A stretch of 64,000 nucleotides of DNA, from positions 248,001-312,000 of the forward strand of contig NW_027103090.1 of NCBI RefSeq assembly GCF_040182565.1. Direction: 5' to 3'. Made by a program: the position numbers and the translations under genes. Position 1 is the first letter of the stretch. Every line of letters starts with the position of its first letter. Below the pieces are notes generated by a model. That model was not told the DNA's origin. It was given only the letters and a program-made list of their open reading frames with translations, and did not search any database. Positions 1 to 13,358 of the stretch are shown here, piece by piece. This DNA comes from Anser cygnoides (lineage: Eukaryota; Chordata; Aves; Anseriformes; Anatidae).

Positions 1-3000
1 GGCACCACTGGGATGCAGTGCACTGAGTCCACAGAGTGCACTGGCACCACAGGGGATACACTGCAGTGAGTCCAGAGAGTGCACTGGCACCTCTGGGGAT
101 GCAGTGCCGTGAGTGCAGAGAGTGCACTGGCACCGCTGCGGTTGCAACCCGGTGTTTTCAGAGAGTGCAGTGGCACCACTGGGGATGCACTGCAGTGAGT
201 CCAGAGAGTGCACTGTCACCAATGGGAATGCAGTGCAGTGAGTCCAGAGAGTGCACTGGCACCACTGGGGATGCACTGCAGTGAGTCCAGAGAGTGCACT
301 GGCACCTTGGGGATGCAGTTCAGTGAGTCCAGAGAGTGCACTGGCACCACTGGGGATGCAGTGCAGTGAGTCCACAGAGTGCACTGGCACCACTGGTGAT
401 GCAGTGCAGTGAGTCCAGAGAGTGCACTGGCACCACTGGGGATGCAGTGCAGTGAGTCCAGAGAGTGCAGTGGCACCATTGGGGATGCAGTGCAGTGAGT
501 CCAGAGAGTGCACTGGCACCACTGGTGATGCAGTGCAGTGAGTCCAGAGAATGCACTGGCACCACTGGTGATGCAGTGCAATGAGTCCAGAGAGCCACTG
601 GCACCACTGGGAATGCAGTGCATTTAGTCCAGAGAGTGCACTGGCACCACTGGGGATGCACTGCAGTGAGTCCAGAGACTTCACAGGCACCATCGGGGAT
701 GCAGTGCAGTGAGTCCAGAGAGTGCACTGGCACCACTGGGGATGCAGTGCCGTGAGTCCAGAGAGTGCATTGGCACCACTGGGAATGCACTGCAATGAGT
801 CCAGAGAGTGCACTGGCACCAATGGTAACGCAGAGCAGTGAGTCGAGAGAGTGCACTGGCACCACTGGGGATGTAGTGCAGTGAATCCACAGAGGGCACT
901 GACACCACAGGGGATGCAGTGTAGTTTGTCCAGAGAGTATAGTGGCACCAATGGGGATGCAGTGCAGTGAGTCCAGAGAGTACACTGCCACCAATGGTGA
1001 TGCAGAGCAGTGAGTCCAGAGACTTCACAGGCACCACTGGGGATGCAGTGCAGTGAGTCCAGAGAGTGCCCTGGCACCACTGGGGATGCAGTGAGTCCAG
1101 ACAGTGCACTGGCACCACTGGGGATGCACTGCAGTGAGTCCAGAGAGTGCACTGGCACCACTGGGGATGCACCCCGGCAAGTCCAGAGAGTGCACTGGCA
1201 CCACTGGGGATGCACTGCAGTGAGTCCAGAGAGTGCACTGGCACCACTGGGGATGCACTGCAGTGACTCGAAAGAGTGCACTGGCACCACTGCGGATGCA
1301 CTGCAGTGAGTCCAGAGAGTGCACTGGCACCACTGGGTATGCAGTGCAGTGAGTCCAGAGAGTGCACTGGCACCACTGGGGATGCAGTGCAGTGAGTCCA
1401 GAGAGTGCACTGGCACCACTAGGGATGCAGTACAGTGAGTCCAGAGAGTGCACTGGCACCACTGGGGATGCAGTGCAGTGAGTGCAGAGAGTGCACTGGC
1501 ACAAAAGGGGATGCACTGCGGTGAGTCCAGAGAGTGCACTGGCACCACTGGGGATGCAGTGCAGTGAGTCCAGAGAGTGCACTGGCACCACTGGGGATGC
1601 ACTGCAGTGAGTCCAGAGAGTGCACTGGCACCACTGGGGATGTAGTGCACTGAGTCCACAGAGGGCACTGGCACCACTGGGGATGCAGTGTAGTGAGTCC
1701 AGAGAGTACAGTGGCACCACTGGGGATGCAGTGCAGTGAGTCCAGAGAGTGCACTGGCACCACTGGGGATGCACCCCGGCAAGTCCAGAGAGTGCACTGG
1801 CACCACTGGGGATGCAGTGCAGTGAGTGCAGAGAGTGCACTGGCACCACTGTGGATGCACTGCAGTGAGTCCAGAGAGTGCGCTGTCACCACTGGGGATG
1901 CAGTGCAGTGAGTCCAGAGAGTGCACTGGCACCACTGGGGATGCAGTGCAGTGAGTCCAGAGAGTGCACTGGCACCACTGGGGATGGACTGCAGTGAGTC
2001 CAGAGAGTGCACTGGCACCACTGGGGATGCAGTGCAGTGAGTGCAGAGAGTGCACTGGCACCACTGGGGATGCAGTGCAGTGAGTCCAGAGAGTGCACTG
2101 GCACCACTGGGGATGCACTGCAGTGAGTCCAGAGAGTGCACTGGCACCATTGGGATGCAGTGCAGTGAGAACAGAGAGTGCACTGGCACCACTGGGGATG
2201 CACTGCAGTGAGTGCAGAGAGTGCACTGGCACCGCTGCGGTTGCACCCCGGTGTTTTCAGAGAGTGCAGTGGCACCACTGGGGATGCAGTGCAGTGAGTC
2301 CAGAGAGTGCACTGGCACCACGGGGGATGCAGTGCAGTGAGTCCAGAGAGTGCACTGGCACCACTGGGGATGCAGTGCCGTGAGTGCAGAGAGTGCACTG
2401 GCACCGCTGCGGTTGCACCCCTGTGTTTTCAGAGAGTGCAGTGGCACCACTGGGGATGCAGTGCAGTGAGTCCACAGAGTGCACTGGCACCACAGGGGAA
2501 ACACTGCAGTGAGTCCAGAGAGTGCACTGGCACCAATGGGGATGCAGTGCCGTGAGTGCAGGGAGTGCACTGGCAACGCTGCGGTTGCACCCCGGTGTTT
2601 TCAGAGAGTGCAGTGGCACCACTGGGATGCAGTGCACTGAGTCCACAGAGTGCACTGGCACCACAGGGGAAACACTGCAGTGAGTCCAGAGAGTGCACTG
2701 GCACCACTGGGGATGCAGTGCCGTGAGTGCAGAGAGTGCACTGGCACCGCTGCGGTTGCACCCCTGTGTTTTCAGAGAGTGCAGTGGCACCACTGGGGAT
2801 GCAGTGCAGTGAGTCCAGAGAGTGCACTGTCACCACTGGGGATGCAGTGCAGTGAGTCCAGAGAGTGCACTGGCACCACTGGGGATGCACTGCAGTGAGT
2901 CCAGAGAGTGCACTGGCACCTTGGGAATGCAGTTCAGTGAGTCCAGAGAGTGCACTGGCACCACTGGGGATGCAGTGCAGTGAGTCCACAGAGTGCACTG

Positions 3001-6000
3001 GCACCACTGGTGATGCAGTGCAGTGAGTCCAGAGAGTGCACTGGCACCACTGGGGATGCAGTGCAGTGAGTCCAGAGAGTGCAGTGGCACCATTGGGGAT
3101 GCACTGCAGTGAGTCCAGAGAGTGCAGTGGCACCACTGGTGATGCAGTGCAGTGAGTTAAGAGAGTACACTGGCGCCACTGTGGATGCACTGCAGTGAGT
3201 CCAGAGAGTGCACTGGCACCACTGGTGATGCAGTGCAATGAGTCCAGAGAGCCACTGGCACCACTGGGGATGCAGTGCATTTAGTCCAGAGAGTGAACTG
3301 GCACCACTGGGGATGCAGTGCACTGAGTCCAGAGAGGGCACTGTCAGCAATGGGGATGCAGTGCAGTGAGTCCAGAGAGTGCACTGACACCACTGGGGAT
3401 GCAGTGCAGTGAGACCAGAGACTTCACAGGCACCACTGGGGATGCAGTGCAGTGAGTCCAGAGAGTGCACTGGCACCACTGGGGATGCAGTGCAGTGAGT
3501 GCAGAGAGTGCACTCGCACAAAAGGGAATGCACTGCAGTGAGTCCAGAGAGTGCACTGGCACCACTGGGGATGCACTGCAGTGACTCGAAAGAGTGCACT
3601 GGCACCACTGGGGATGCACTGCAGTGAGTCCAGAGAGTGCCCTGGCACCACTGGGGATGCAGTGCAGTGAGTCCAGAGAGTGCACTGTCAGCACTGGGGA
3701 TGCGGTGCAGTGAGTCCAGAGAGTGCACTGGCACCAACTGGAGCTGCACTGCTGTGAGTACTGAGATTGCACTGGCACCACTGGAGATGCACTGCAGTGA
3801 GTCCAGAGACTTCACTGGCACCACTGGGGATGCAGTGCAGTGAGTCCAGAGAGTGCACTGGCACCACTGGGGATGCAGTGCCGTGAGTCCAGAGAGTGCA
3901 TTGGCACCACTGGGGATGCACTGCAATGAGCCCAGAGAGTGCACTGGCACCACTGGGGATGCAGTGCAGTGAGTGCAGAGAGTGCACTCGCACAAAAGGG
4001 AATGCACTGCAGTGAGTCCAGAGAGTGCACTGGCACCACTGGGGATGCAGTGCAGTGAGTCCAGAGAGTGCACTGGCACCACTGGGGATGCACTGCAGTG
4101 AGTCCAGAGAGTGCACTGGCACCACTGGGGATGCAGTGCAGTGAGTCCAGAGAGTGCACTGTCAGCACTGGGGATGCGGTGCAGTGAGTCCAGAGAGTGC
4201 ACTGGCACCAACTGGATGCACTGCAGTGAGTACTGAGAGTGCACTGGCACCACTGGGGATGCACTGCAGTGAGTCCAGAGAGTGCACTGGCACCACTGGG
4301 GATGCAGTGCAGTGAGTCCAGAGAGTGCACTGGCACCACTGGGGATGCAGTGCAGTGAGTCCAGAGAGTGCATTGGCACCACTGGGGATGCACTGCAGTG
4401 AGTCCAGAGAGTGCACTGGCACCAATGGGGATGCAGAGCAGTGAGTCCAGAGAGTGCACTGGCACCACTGGGGATGCAGTGCAGTGAGTCCACAGAGTGC
4501 ACTGGCACCACTGGGGATGCAGTGTAGTGAGTCCAGAGAGTGCAGTGGCACCACTGGGGATGCAGTGCAGTGAGTCCAGAGAGTGCACTGGCACCATTGG
4601 GGATGCCCTGCAGTGAGTCCAGAGACTGCACTGGCACCACTGGGGATGCAGTGCAGTGAGTCCAGAGAGTGCCCTGGCACCTCTGGGGATGCAGTGAGTC
4701 CAGACAGCACTGGCACCACTGGGGATGCACTGCAGTGAGTCCAGAGAGTGCACTGGCACCACTGGGGATGCAGTGCAGTGAGTCCAGAGAGTGCACTGGC
4801 ACCACTGGGGATGCACTGCAGTGAGTCCAGAGAGTGCACTGGCACCACTGGGGATGCACTGCAGTGAGTCCAGAGAGTGCACTGGCACCATTGGGATGCA
4901 GTGCAGTGAGTCCAGAGAGTGCACTGGCACCACTGGGGATGCACTGCAGTGAGTCCAGAGAGTGCACTGGCACCACTGGGATGCAGTGCACTGAGTCCAC
5001 AGAGTGCACTGGCACCACAGGGGATGCACTGCAGTGAGTCCAGAGAGTGCACTGGCACCACTGGGGATGCAGTGCAGTGAGTGCAGAGAGTGCACTGGCA
5101 CCGCTGGGGTTGCACCCCGGTGAGTCAGAGAGTGCAGTGGCACCACTGGGGATGCAGTGCAGTGAGTCCAGAGAGTGCACTGGCACCACGGGGGATGCAG
5201 TGCAGTGAGTCCAGAGAGTGCACTGGCACCACTGGGGATGCAGTGCAGTGAGTCCAGAGAGTGCACTGGCACCACTGGGGATGCAGTGCAGTGAGTCCAG
5301 AGAGTGCACTGGCACCACTGGGGATGCAGTGCAGTGAGTCCAGAGAGTGCACTGGCACCACTGGGGATGCAGTGCAGTGAGTCCAGAGAGTGCACTGGCA
5401 CCACTGGGGATGCACTGCAGTGAGTCCAGAGAGTGCACTGGCACCACTGGGGATGCACTGCAGTGAGTCCAGAGAGTGCACTGGCACCACTGGGGATGCA
5501 GTGCAGTGAGTCCAGAGAGTGCACTGGCACCACTGGGGATGCACTGCAGTGAGTCCAGAGAGTGCACTGGCACCACTGGGATGCAGTGCACTGAGTCCAC
5601 AGAGTGCACTGGCACCACTGGGGATGCACTGCAGTGAGTCCAGAGAGTGCACTGGCACCACTGGGGATGCAGTGCAGTGAGTCCAGAGAGTGCACTGGCA
5701 CCATTGGGATACAGTGCAGTGAGTCCAGAGAGTGCACTGGCACCACTGGGGATGCACTGCAGTGAGTGCAGAGAGTGCACTGGCACCGCTGCGGTTGCAC
5801 CCCGGTGTTTTCAGAGAGTGCAGTGGCACCACTGGGGATGCAGTGCAGTGAGTCCAGAGAGTGCACTGGCACCACGGGGGATGCAGTGCAGTGAGTCCAG
5901 AGAGTGCACTGGCACCACTGGGGATGCAGTGCAGTGAGTCCAGAGAGTGCACTGGCACCACTGGGGATGCAGTGCAGTGAGTCCAGAGAGTGCACTGGCA

Positions 6001-9000
6001 CCACTGGGGATGCAGTGCAGTGAGTCCAGAGAGTGCACTGGCACCACTGGGGATGCAGTGCAGTGAGTCCAGAGAGTGCACTGGCACCACTGGGGATGCA
6101 GTGCAGTGAGTCCAGAGAGTGCACTGGCACCACTGGGGATGCACTGCAGTGAGTCCAGAGAGTGCACTGGCACCATTGGGATGCAGTGCAGTGAGTCCAG
6201 AGAGTGCACTGGCACCACTGGGGATGCACTGCAGTGAGTCCAGAGAGTGCAGTGGCACCACTGGGATGCAGTGCACTGAGTCCACAGAGTGCACTGGCAC
6301 CACAGGGGAAACACTGCAGTGAGTCCAGAGAGTGCACTGGCACCACTGGGGATGCAGTGCCGTGAGTGCAGAGAGTGCACTGGCACCGCTGCGGTTGCAC
6401 CCCTGTGTTTTCAGAGAGTGCAGTGGCACCACTGGGGATGCAGTGCAGTGAGTCCAGAGAGTGCACTGGCACCACTGGGGATGCAGTGCAGTGAGTCCAG
6501 AGAGTGCACTGGCACCACTGGGGATGCACTGCAGTGAGTCCAGAGAGTGCACTGGCACCTTGGGGATGCAGTGCAGTGAGTCCAGAGAGTGCACTGGCAC
6601 CACTGGGGATGCAGTGCAGTGAGTCCAGAGAGTGCACTGGCACCACTGGGGATGCAGTGCAGTGAGTCCAGAGAGTGCACTGGCACCACTGGGGATGCAG
6701 TGCAGTGAGTCCAGAGAGTGCACTGGCACCACTGGGGATGCAGTGCAGTGAGTCCAGAGAGTGCACTGGCACCACTGGTGATGCAGTGCAGTGAGTCCAG
6801 AGAGTGCACTGGCACCACTGGGGATGCAGTGCAGTGAGTCCAGAGAGTGCACTGGCACCACTGGGGATGCAGTGCAGTGAGTCCAGAGACTTCACTGGCA
6901 CCACTGGGGATGCAGTGCAGTGAGTCCAGAGAGTGCACTGGCACCACTGGGGATGCAGTGCAGTGAGTCCAGAGAGTGCACTGGCACAACTGGGGATGCA
7001 GTGCAGTGAGTCCAGAGAGTGCACTGGCACCACTGGGGATGCAGTGCAGTGAGTCCAGAGAGTGCACTGGCACCACTGGGGATGCAGTGCAGTGAGTCCA
7101 GAGAGTGCAGTGGCACCACTGGGGATGCAGTGCAGTGAGTCCAGAGAGTGCACTGGCACCACTGGGGATGCAGTGCAGTGAGTCCAGAGAGTGCACTGGC
7201 ACCACTGGGGATGCAGTGCAGTGAGTCCAGAGAGTGCACTGGCACCACTGGGGATGCAGTGCAGTGAGTCCAGAGAGTGCACTGGCACCACTGGGGATGC
7301 ACTGCAGTGAGTCCAGAGAGTGCACTGGCACCACTGGGGATGCAGTGCAGTGAGTCCAGAGAGTGCACTGGCACCACTGGGGATGCAGTGCAGTGAGTCC
7401 AGAGAGTGCACTGGCACCACTGGGGATGCAGTGCAGTGAGTCCAGAGAGTGCACTGGCACCACTGGGGATGCAGTGCAGTGAGTCCAGAGAGTGCACTGG
7501 CACCACTGGGGATGCAGTGCAGTGAGTCCAGAGAGTGCACTGGCACCACTGGGGATGCAGTGTGAGTGAGTCCAGAGAGTACAGTGGCACCACTGGGGAT
7601 GCAGTGCAGTGAGTCCAGAGAGTGCACTGGCACCATTGGGGATGCACTGCAGTGAGTCCAGAGAGTGCACTGGCACCACTGGGGATGCAGTGCAGTGAGT
7701 CCAGAGAGTGCACTGGCACCACTGGGGATGCATGCAGTGAGTCCAGAGAGTGCACTGGCACCACTGGGGATGCAGTGCAGTGAGTCCAGAGAGTGCACTG
7801 GCACCACTGGGGATGCAGTGCACTGAGTCCAGAGAGTGCACTGGCACCACTGGGGATGCAGTGCAGTGAGTCCAGAGAGTGCACTGGCACCACTGGGGAT
7901 GCAGTGCAGTGAGTGCAGAGAGTGCACTGGCACCACTGGGGATGCAGTGCAGTGAGTCCAGAGAGTGCACTGGCACCACTGGGGATGCAGTGCAGTGAGT
8001 CCAGAGAGTGCACTGGCACCACTGGGGATGCAGTGCAGTGAGTCCAGAGAGTGCACTGGCACCACTGGGGATGCAGTGCAGTGAGTCCAGAGAGTGCACT
8101 GGCACCACTGGGGATGCAGTGCACTGAGTCCAGAGAGTGCACTGGCACCACTGGGGATGCAGTGCAGTGAGTCCAGAGAGTGCACTGGCACCACTGGGGA
8201 TGCAGTGCAGTGAGTCCAGAGAGTGCACTGGCACCACTGGGGATGCAGTGCAGTGAGTCCAGAGAGTGCACTGGCACCACTGGGGATGCACTGCAGTGAG
8301 TCCAGAGAGTGCACTGGCACCACTGGGGATGCACTGCAGTGAGTCCAGAGAGTGCCCTGGCACCACTGGGGATGCAGTGCAATGAGTCCAGAGAGTACAC
8401 TGGCACCACTGGGGATGCAGTGCAGTGAGACCACAGATTGCAGTGGCACCACTGGGAATGGAGTGCAGCGAGTCCAGAGAGGGCACTGGTACGATTGGGG
8501 ATGCAGTGCAGTGAGTCCAGAGAGTGCACTGTCACCACTGGGGATGCAGTGCCGTGAGTGCAGAGAGTGCACTGGCACCGCTGCGGATGCACCGCGGTGT
8601 TTTCAGAGAGTGCAGTGACACCACTGGGGATGCAGTGCAGTGAGTCCAGAGAGTGCACTGGCACCACGGGGGATGCAGTGCAGTGAGTCCAGAGAGTGCA
8701 CTGGCACCACTGGGGATGCACTGCAGTGAGTCCAGAGAGTGCACTGGCACCTTGGGGATGCAGTTCAGTGAGTCCAGAGAGTGCACTGGCACCACTGGGG
8801 ATGCAGTGCAGTGAGTCCACAGAGTGCACTGGCACCACTGGTGATGCAGTGCAGTGAGTCCAGAGAGTGCACTGGCACCACTGGGGATGCAGTGCAGTGA
8901 GTCCAGAGAGTGCAGTGGCACCATTGGGGATGCAGTGCAGTGAGTCCAGAGAGTGCACTGGCACCACTGGTGATGCAGTGCAGCGAGTTAAGAGAGTACA

Positions 9001-12000
9001 CTGGCGCCACTGTGGATGCACTGCAGTGAGTCCAGAGAGTGCACTGGCACCACTGGTGATGCAGTGCAATGAGTCCAGAGAGCCACTGGCACCGCTGGGG
9101 ATGCAGTGCATTTAGTCCAGAGAGTGAACTGGCACCACTGGGGATGCAGTGCAGTGAGTCCAGAGAGTGCACTGGCACCACTGGGGATGCAGTGCAGTGA
9201 GTCCAGAGAGTGCACTGGCACCACTGGGGATGCAGTGCAGTGAGTGCAGAGAGTGCACTGGCACAAAAGGGAATGCACTGCAGTGAGTCCAGAGAGTGCA
9301 CTGGCACCACTGGGGATGCAGTGCAGTGAGTCCAGAGAGTGCACTGGCACCACTGGGGATGCACTGCAGTGAGTCCAGAGAGTGCACTGGCACCACTGGG
9401 GATGCAGTGCAGTGAGTCCAGAGAGTGCACTGTCAGCACTGGGGATGCAGTGCAGTGAGTCCAGAGAGTGCACTGGCACCAACTGGAGCTGCACTGCTGT
9501 GAGTCCTGAGATTGCACTGGCACCACTGGGGATGCACTGCAGTGAGTCCAGAGAGTGCACTGGCACCACTGGGGATGCACTGCAGTGAGTCCAGAGAGTG
9601 CACTGGCACCACTGGGGATGCAGTGCAGTGAGTCCAGAGAGTGCATTGGCACCACTGGGGATGCACTGCAATGAGTCCAGAGAGTGCACTGGCACCAATG
9701 GTAACGCAGAGCAGTGAGTCGAGAGAGTGCACTGGCACCACTGGGGATGTAGTGCAGTGAGTCCACAGAGGGCACTGGCACCACAGGGGATGCAGTGTAG
9801 TGAGTCCAGAGAGTACAGTGGCACCACTGGGGATGCAGTGCAGTGAGTCCAAAGAGTGCACTGGCACCATTGGGGATGCACTGCAGTGAGTCCAGAGACT
9901 TCACAGGCACCACTGGGGATGCAGTGCAGTGAGTCCAGAGAGTGCCCTGGCACCACTGGGGATGCAGTGAGTCCAGACAGTGCACTGGCACCACTGGGGA
10001 TGCACTGCAATGAGTCCAGAGAGTGCACTGGCACCACTGGGGATGCACCCCGGCAAGTCCAGAGAGTGCACTGGCACCACTGGGGATGCACTGCAGTGAG
10101 TCCAGAGAGTGCACTGGCACCACTGGGGATGCATTGCAGTGAGTGCAGAGAGTGCACTGGCACCACTGGGGATGCACTGCAGTGAGTCCAGAGAGTGCAC
10201 TGGCACCACTGGGTATGCAGTGCAGTGAGTCCAGAGAGTGCACTGGCACCACTGGGGATGCAGTGCAGTGAGTCCAGAGAGTGCACTGGCACCACTGGGG
10301 ATGCAGTACAGTGAGTCCAGAGAGTGCACTGGCACCACTGGGGATGCAGTGCAGTGAGTCCAGAGAGTGCACTGGCACAAAAGGGGATGCACTGCAGTGA
10401 GTCCAGAGAGTGCACTGGCACCACTGGGGATGCAGTGCAGTGAGTCCAGAGAGTGCACTGGCACCACTGGGGATGCACTGCAGTGAGTCCAGAGAGTGCA
10501 CTGGCACCACTGGGGATGTAGTGCACTGAGTCCACAGAGAGCACTGGCACCACTGGGGATGCAGTGTAGTGAGTCCAGAGAGTACAGTGGCACCACTGGG
10601 GATGCAGTGCAGTGAGTCCAAAGAGTGCACTGGCACCATTGGGGATGCACTGCAGTGAGTCCAGAGACTACACTGGCACCACTGGAAATGCACTGCAGTG
10701 AGTCCAGAGAGTGCCCTGGCACCACTGGGAATGCAGTGAGTCCAGAGAGTGCACTGGCACCACTGGGGATGCACTGCAGTGAGTCCAGAGAGTGCACTGG
10801 CACCACTGGGGATGCACCAGTGAGTCCATAGAGTGCACTGGCACCACTGGGGATGCAGTGCAGAGACTCCAGAGAGTGCACTGGCACCACTGGGGATGCA
10901 GTGCCGTGAGTGCAGAGAGTGCACTGTCACCACTGGGGATGCAGTGCAGTGAGTCCAGAGAGTGCACTGGCACCACTGGGGATGCAGTGCAGTGAGTCCA
11001 GAGAGTGCACTGGAACCACTGGGGATGCAGTGCAGTGAGTCCAGAGAGTGCACTGGCACCACTGGGGATGCAGTACAGTGAGTCCAGAGAGTGCACTGGC
11101 ACCACTGGGGATGCAGTGCAGTGAGTGCAGAGAGTGCACTGGCACCACTGTGGATGCAGTGCAGTGAGTCCAAAGAGTGCACTGGCACCACTGGGGATGG
11201 ACTGCAGTGAGTCCAGAGAGTGCACTGGCACCACTGGGGATGCAGTGCAGTGAGTCCAGAGAGTGCACTGGCACCACTGGGGATGCACTGCAGTGAGTCC
11301 AGAGAGTGCAATGGCACCACTGGGGATGCACTGCAGTGAGTCCAGAGAGTGCACTGGCACCATTGGGATGCAGTGCAGTGAGTCCAGAGAGTGCACTGGC
11401 ACCACTGGGGATGCACTGCAGTGAGTCCAGAGAGTGCACTGGCACCACTGGGATGCAGTGCACTGAGTCCACAGAGTGCACTGGCACCACAGGGGATACA
11501 CTGCAGTGAGTCCAGAGAGTTCACTGGCACCACTGGGGATGCAGTGCCGTGAGTGCAGAGAGTGCACTGGCACCGCTGCGGTTGCACCCCGGTGTTTTCA
11601 GAGATTGCAGTGGCACCACTGGGGATGCAGTGCAGTGAGTCCAGAGAGTGCACTGGCACCACGGGGGATGCAGTGCAGTGAGTCCAGAGAGTGCACTGTC
11701 ACCACTGGGGATGCAGTGCAGTGAGTCCAGAGAGTGCACTGGCACCACTGGGGATGCAGTGCAGTGAGTCCAGAGAGTGCACTGGCACCTTGGGGATGCA
11801 GTGCAGTGAGTCCAGAGAGTGCACTGGCACCACTGGGGATGCAGTGCAGTGAGTCCACAGAGTACACTGGCACCACTGGTGATGCAGTGCAGTGAGTCCA
11901 GAGAGTGCACTGGCACCACTGGGGATGCAGTGCAGTGAGTCCAGAGAGTGCAGTGGCACCATTGGGGATGCAGTGCAGTGAGTCCAGAGAGTGCACTGGC

Positions 12001-13235
12001 ACCACTGGTGATGCAGTGCAGTGTGTTAAGAGAGTACACTGGCGCCACTGTGGATGCACTGCAGTGAGTCCAGAGAGTGCACTGGCACCACTGGTGATGC
12101 AGTGCAATGAGTCCAGAGAGCCACTGGCACCACTGGGGATGCAGTGCATTTAGTCCAGAGAGTGAACTGGCACCACTGGGGATGCAGTGCACTGAGTCCA
12201 GAGAGGGCACTGTCAGCAATGGGGATGCAGTGCAGTGAGTCCAGAGAGTGCACTGGCACCACTGGGGATGCACTGCAGTGAGACCAGAGAGTGCACTGGC
12301 ACCACTGGGGATGCAGTGCAGTGAGTGCAGAGAGTGCACTGGCACAACTGGGAATGCAGTGCAGTGAGTCCAGAGAGTGCACTGGCACCACTGGGGATGC
12401 ACTGCAGTGAGTCCAGAGAGTGCACTGGCACCACTGGGGATGCACTGCAGTGAGTCCAGAGAGTGCACTGGCACCACTGGGGATGCAGTCCACTGAGTCC
12501 AGAGAGTACACTGGCACCACTGGGGATGCAGTGCAGTGAGTCCAGAGAGTGCACTGTCAGCACTGGGGATGCAGTGCAGTGAGTCCAGAGAGTGCACTGG
12601 CACCAACTGGAGCTGCACTGCTGTGAGTCCTGAGATTGCACTGGCACCACTGGGGATGCACTGCAGTGAGTCCAGAGACTTCACAGGCACCACTAGGGAT
12701 GCAGTACAGTGAGTCCAGAGAGTGCACTGGCACCACTGGGGATTCAGTTCAGTGAGTCCAGAGAGTGAACTGGCACCACTGGGGATGTAGTGCAGTGAGT
12801 CCAGAGAGTGCACTGGCACCACTGGGGATGCAATGCAGTGAGTCCAGAGAGTGCACTGGCACCACTGGGGATGCACCCCGGCAAGTCCAGAGAGTGCACT
12901 GTCACCACTGGGGATGCAGTGCAGTTAGTCCAGAGAGTGCACTGGCACCACTGGGGATGCAGTGCAGTGAGTCCAGAGAGTGCACTGGTACCACTGGGGA
13001 TGCAGTGCAGTGAGTCCAGAGAGTGCACTGGTACGATTGGGGATGCAGTGCAGTGAGTCCAGAGAGTGCACTGGTACGATTGGGGATGCACTGCAGTGAG
13101 TCCAGAGAGTGCACTGGCACCACTGGGTATGCACTGCAGTGAGTCCAGAGAGTGCACTGGCACCACTGGGGATGCACTGCAGTGACTCCAGAGAGTGCAC
13201 TGGCACCACTGGGGATGCACTGCAGTGATTCCAGA
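1..13235 (+). repeat. 43-bp satellite array, forward orientation, block 1
   Basis: Uninterrupted head-to-tail 43-bp units with the blocks GTGAGTCCAGAGAG, TGCACTGGCACC and ACTGGGGATGCA. Two common unit states differ by one base, GATGCAGTGCAG and GATGCACTGCAG; the second creates a CTGCAG site. Many units carry diagnostic variants: CACCTTGGGG (one base short), GCACAAAAGGG, CCAACTGGAGCTGC, a TTTAGTCCAGAGAGTGAAC unit, GAGTTAAGAGAGTACAC, CACCCCGGCAAGTCC, and a unit ending GTGTTTTCAGAGAG. These recur in similar order (for example near 0.6, 3.3 and 9.1 kb), which indicates higher-order repeats. The 5.1-8.3 kb part is more uniform than its flanks. The open frames on the minus strand here are stop-free repeat, not genes. 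No promoter or coding signal is seen. Confidence 0.97.
2231..2774 (+). repeat. Cluster of the GTTTTCAG higher-order marker unit
   Basis: Four copies of a distinctive derived unit lie close together (about 2231-2260, 2402-2431, 2571-2602, 2743-2774). Each has ACCGCTGCGGTTGCACCCC followed by GGTGTTTTCAGAGAG or TGTGTTTTCAGAGAG in place of the usual ACTGGGGATGCAGTGAGTCC. Single copies recur at about 131-160, 5784-5814, 6384-6414, 8576-8606, 11571-11601, 14838-14868, 30910-30940 and 53773-53803. A weaker relative lies near 5100-5130. The shared changes mean these units are copies of one ancestral variant, useful for tracing block duplications. The close spacing here suggests a local short-period amplification. 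Confidence 0.8.
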
Positions 13236-13282
13236 TGTTAGCCTAGCAACCACATAATCACCAAGTGATTATATGAAGGTGC

Positions 13283-13288
13283 TTTATT
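13283..13288 (-). terminator. LTR copy 1 polyadenylation signal (AATAAA)
   Basis: TTTATT on the plus strand reads AATAAA on the minus strand, about 65 bp downstream of the TATA box and 47 bp before the LTR's 3' end. A GT-rich stretch (TTGGTGATTATGTGGTTG) follows, as expected downstream of a cleavage site. Confidence 0.75.
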
Positions 13289-13350
13289 CAGCGCTGGAAG
13301 CCGGGGCAGGTGCCCAAATCTGGCTTCAAGTCCCGTTACTTCCCAGCCAT

Positions 13351-13358
13351 TATTTATA
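13351..13358 (-). promoter_or_regulatory. LTR copy 1 TATA box
   Basis: Minus-strand TATAAATA within TGTATAAATAATGG. It is correctly placed upstream of the AATAAA signal, giving a short predicted R region. A TGACGCA motif (AP-1/CRE-like) lies 10 bp upstream at 13369-13375. Transcription from here would run toward lower coordinates, through the LTR end into satellite block 1. Confidence 0.65.

Noticed and set aside
131..160. TTTTCAG in the marker unit as a splice acceptor of a hidden exon
   Set aside because: The motif is short, there is no consistent donor, branch or coding context, and it recurs only because the unit was copied.
3812..8578. A 1,588-codon minus-strand frame and its relatives as a large Cys/Trp-rich repeat protein
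   Set aside because: The same open stretch exists in all three frames of that strand, follows the 43-bp repeat with a 43-residue period, and moves to the other strand where the satellite is inverted. No unique domain, conserved start or frame-specific constraint is seen.
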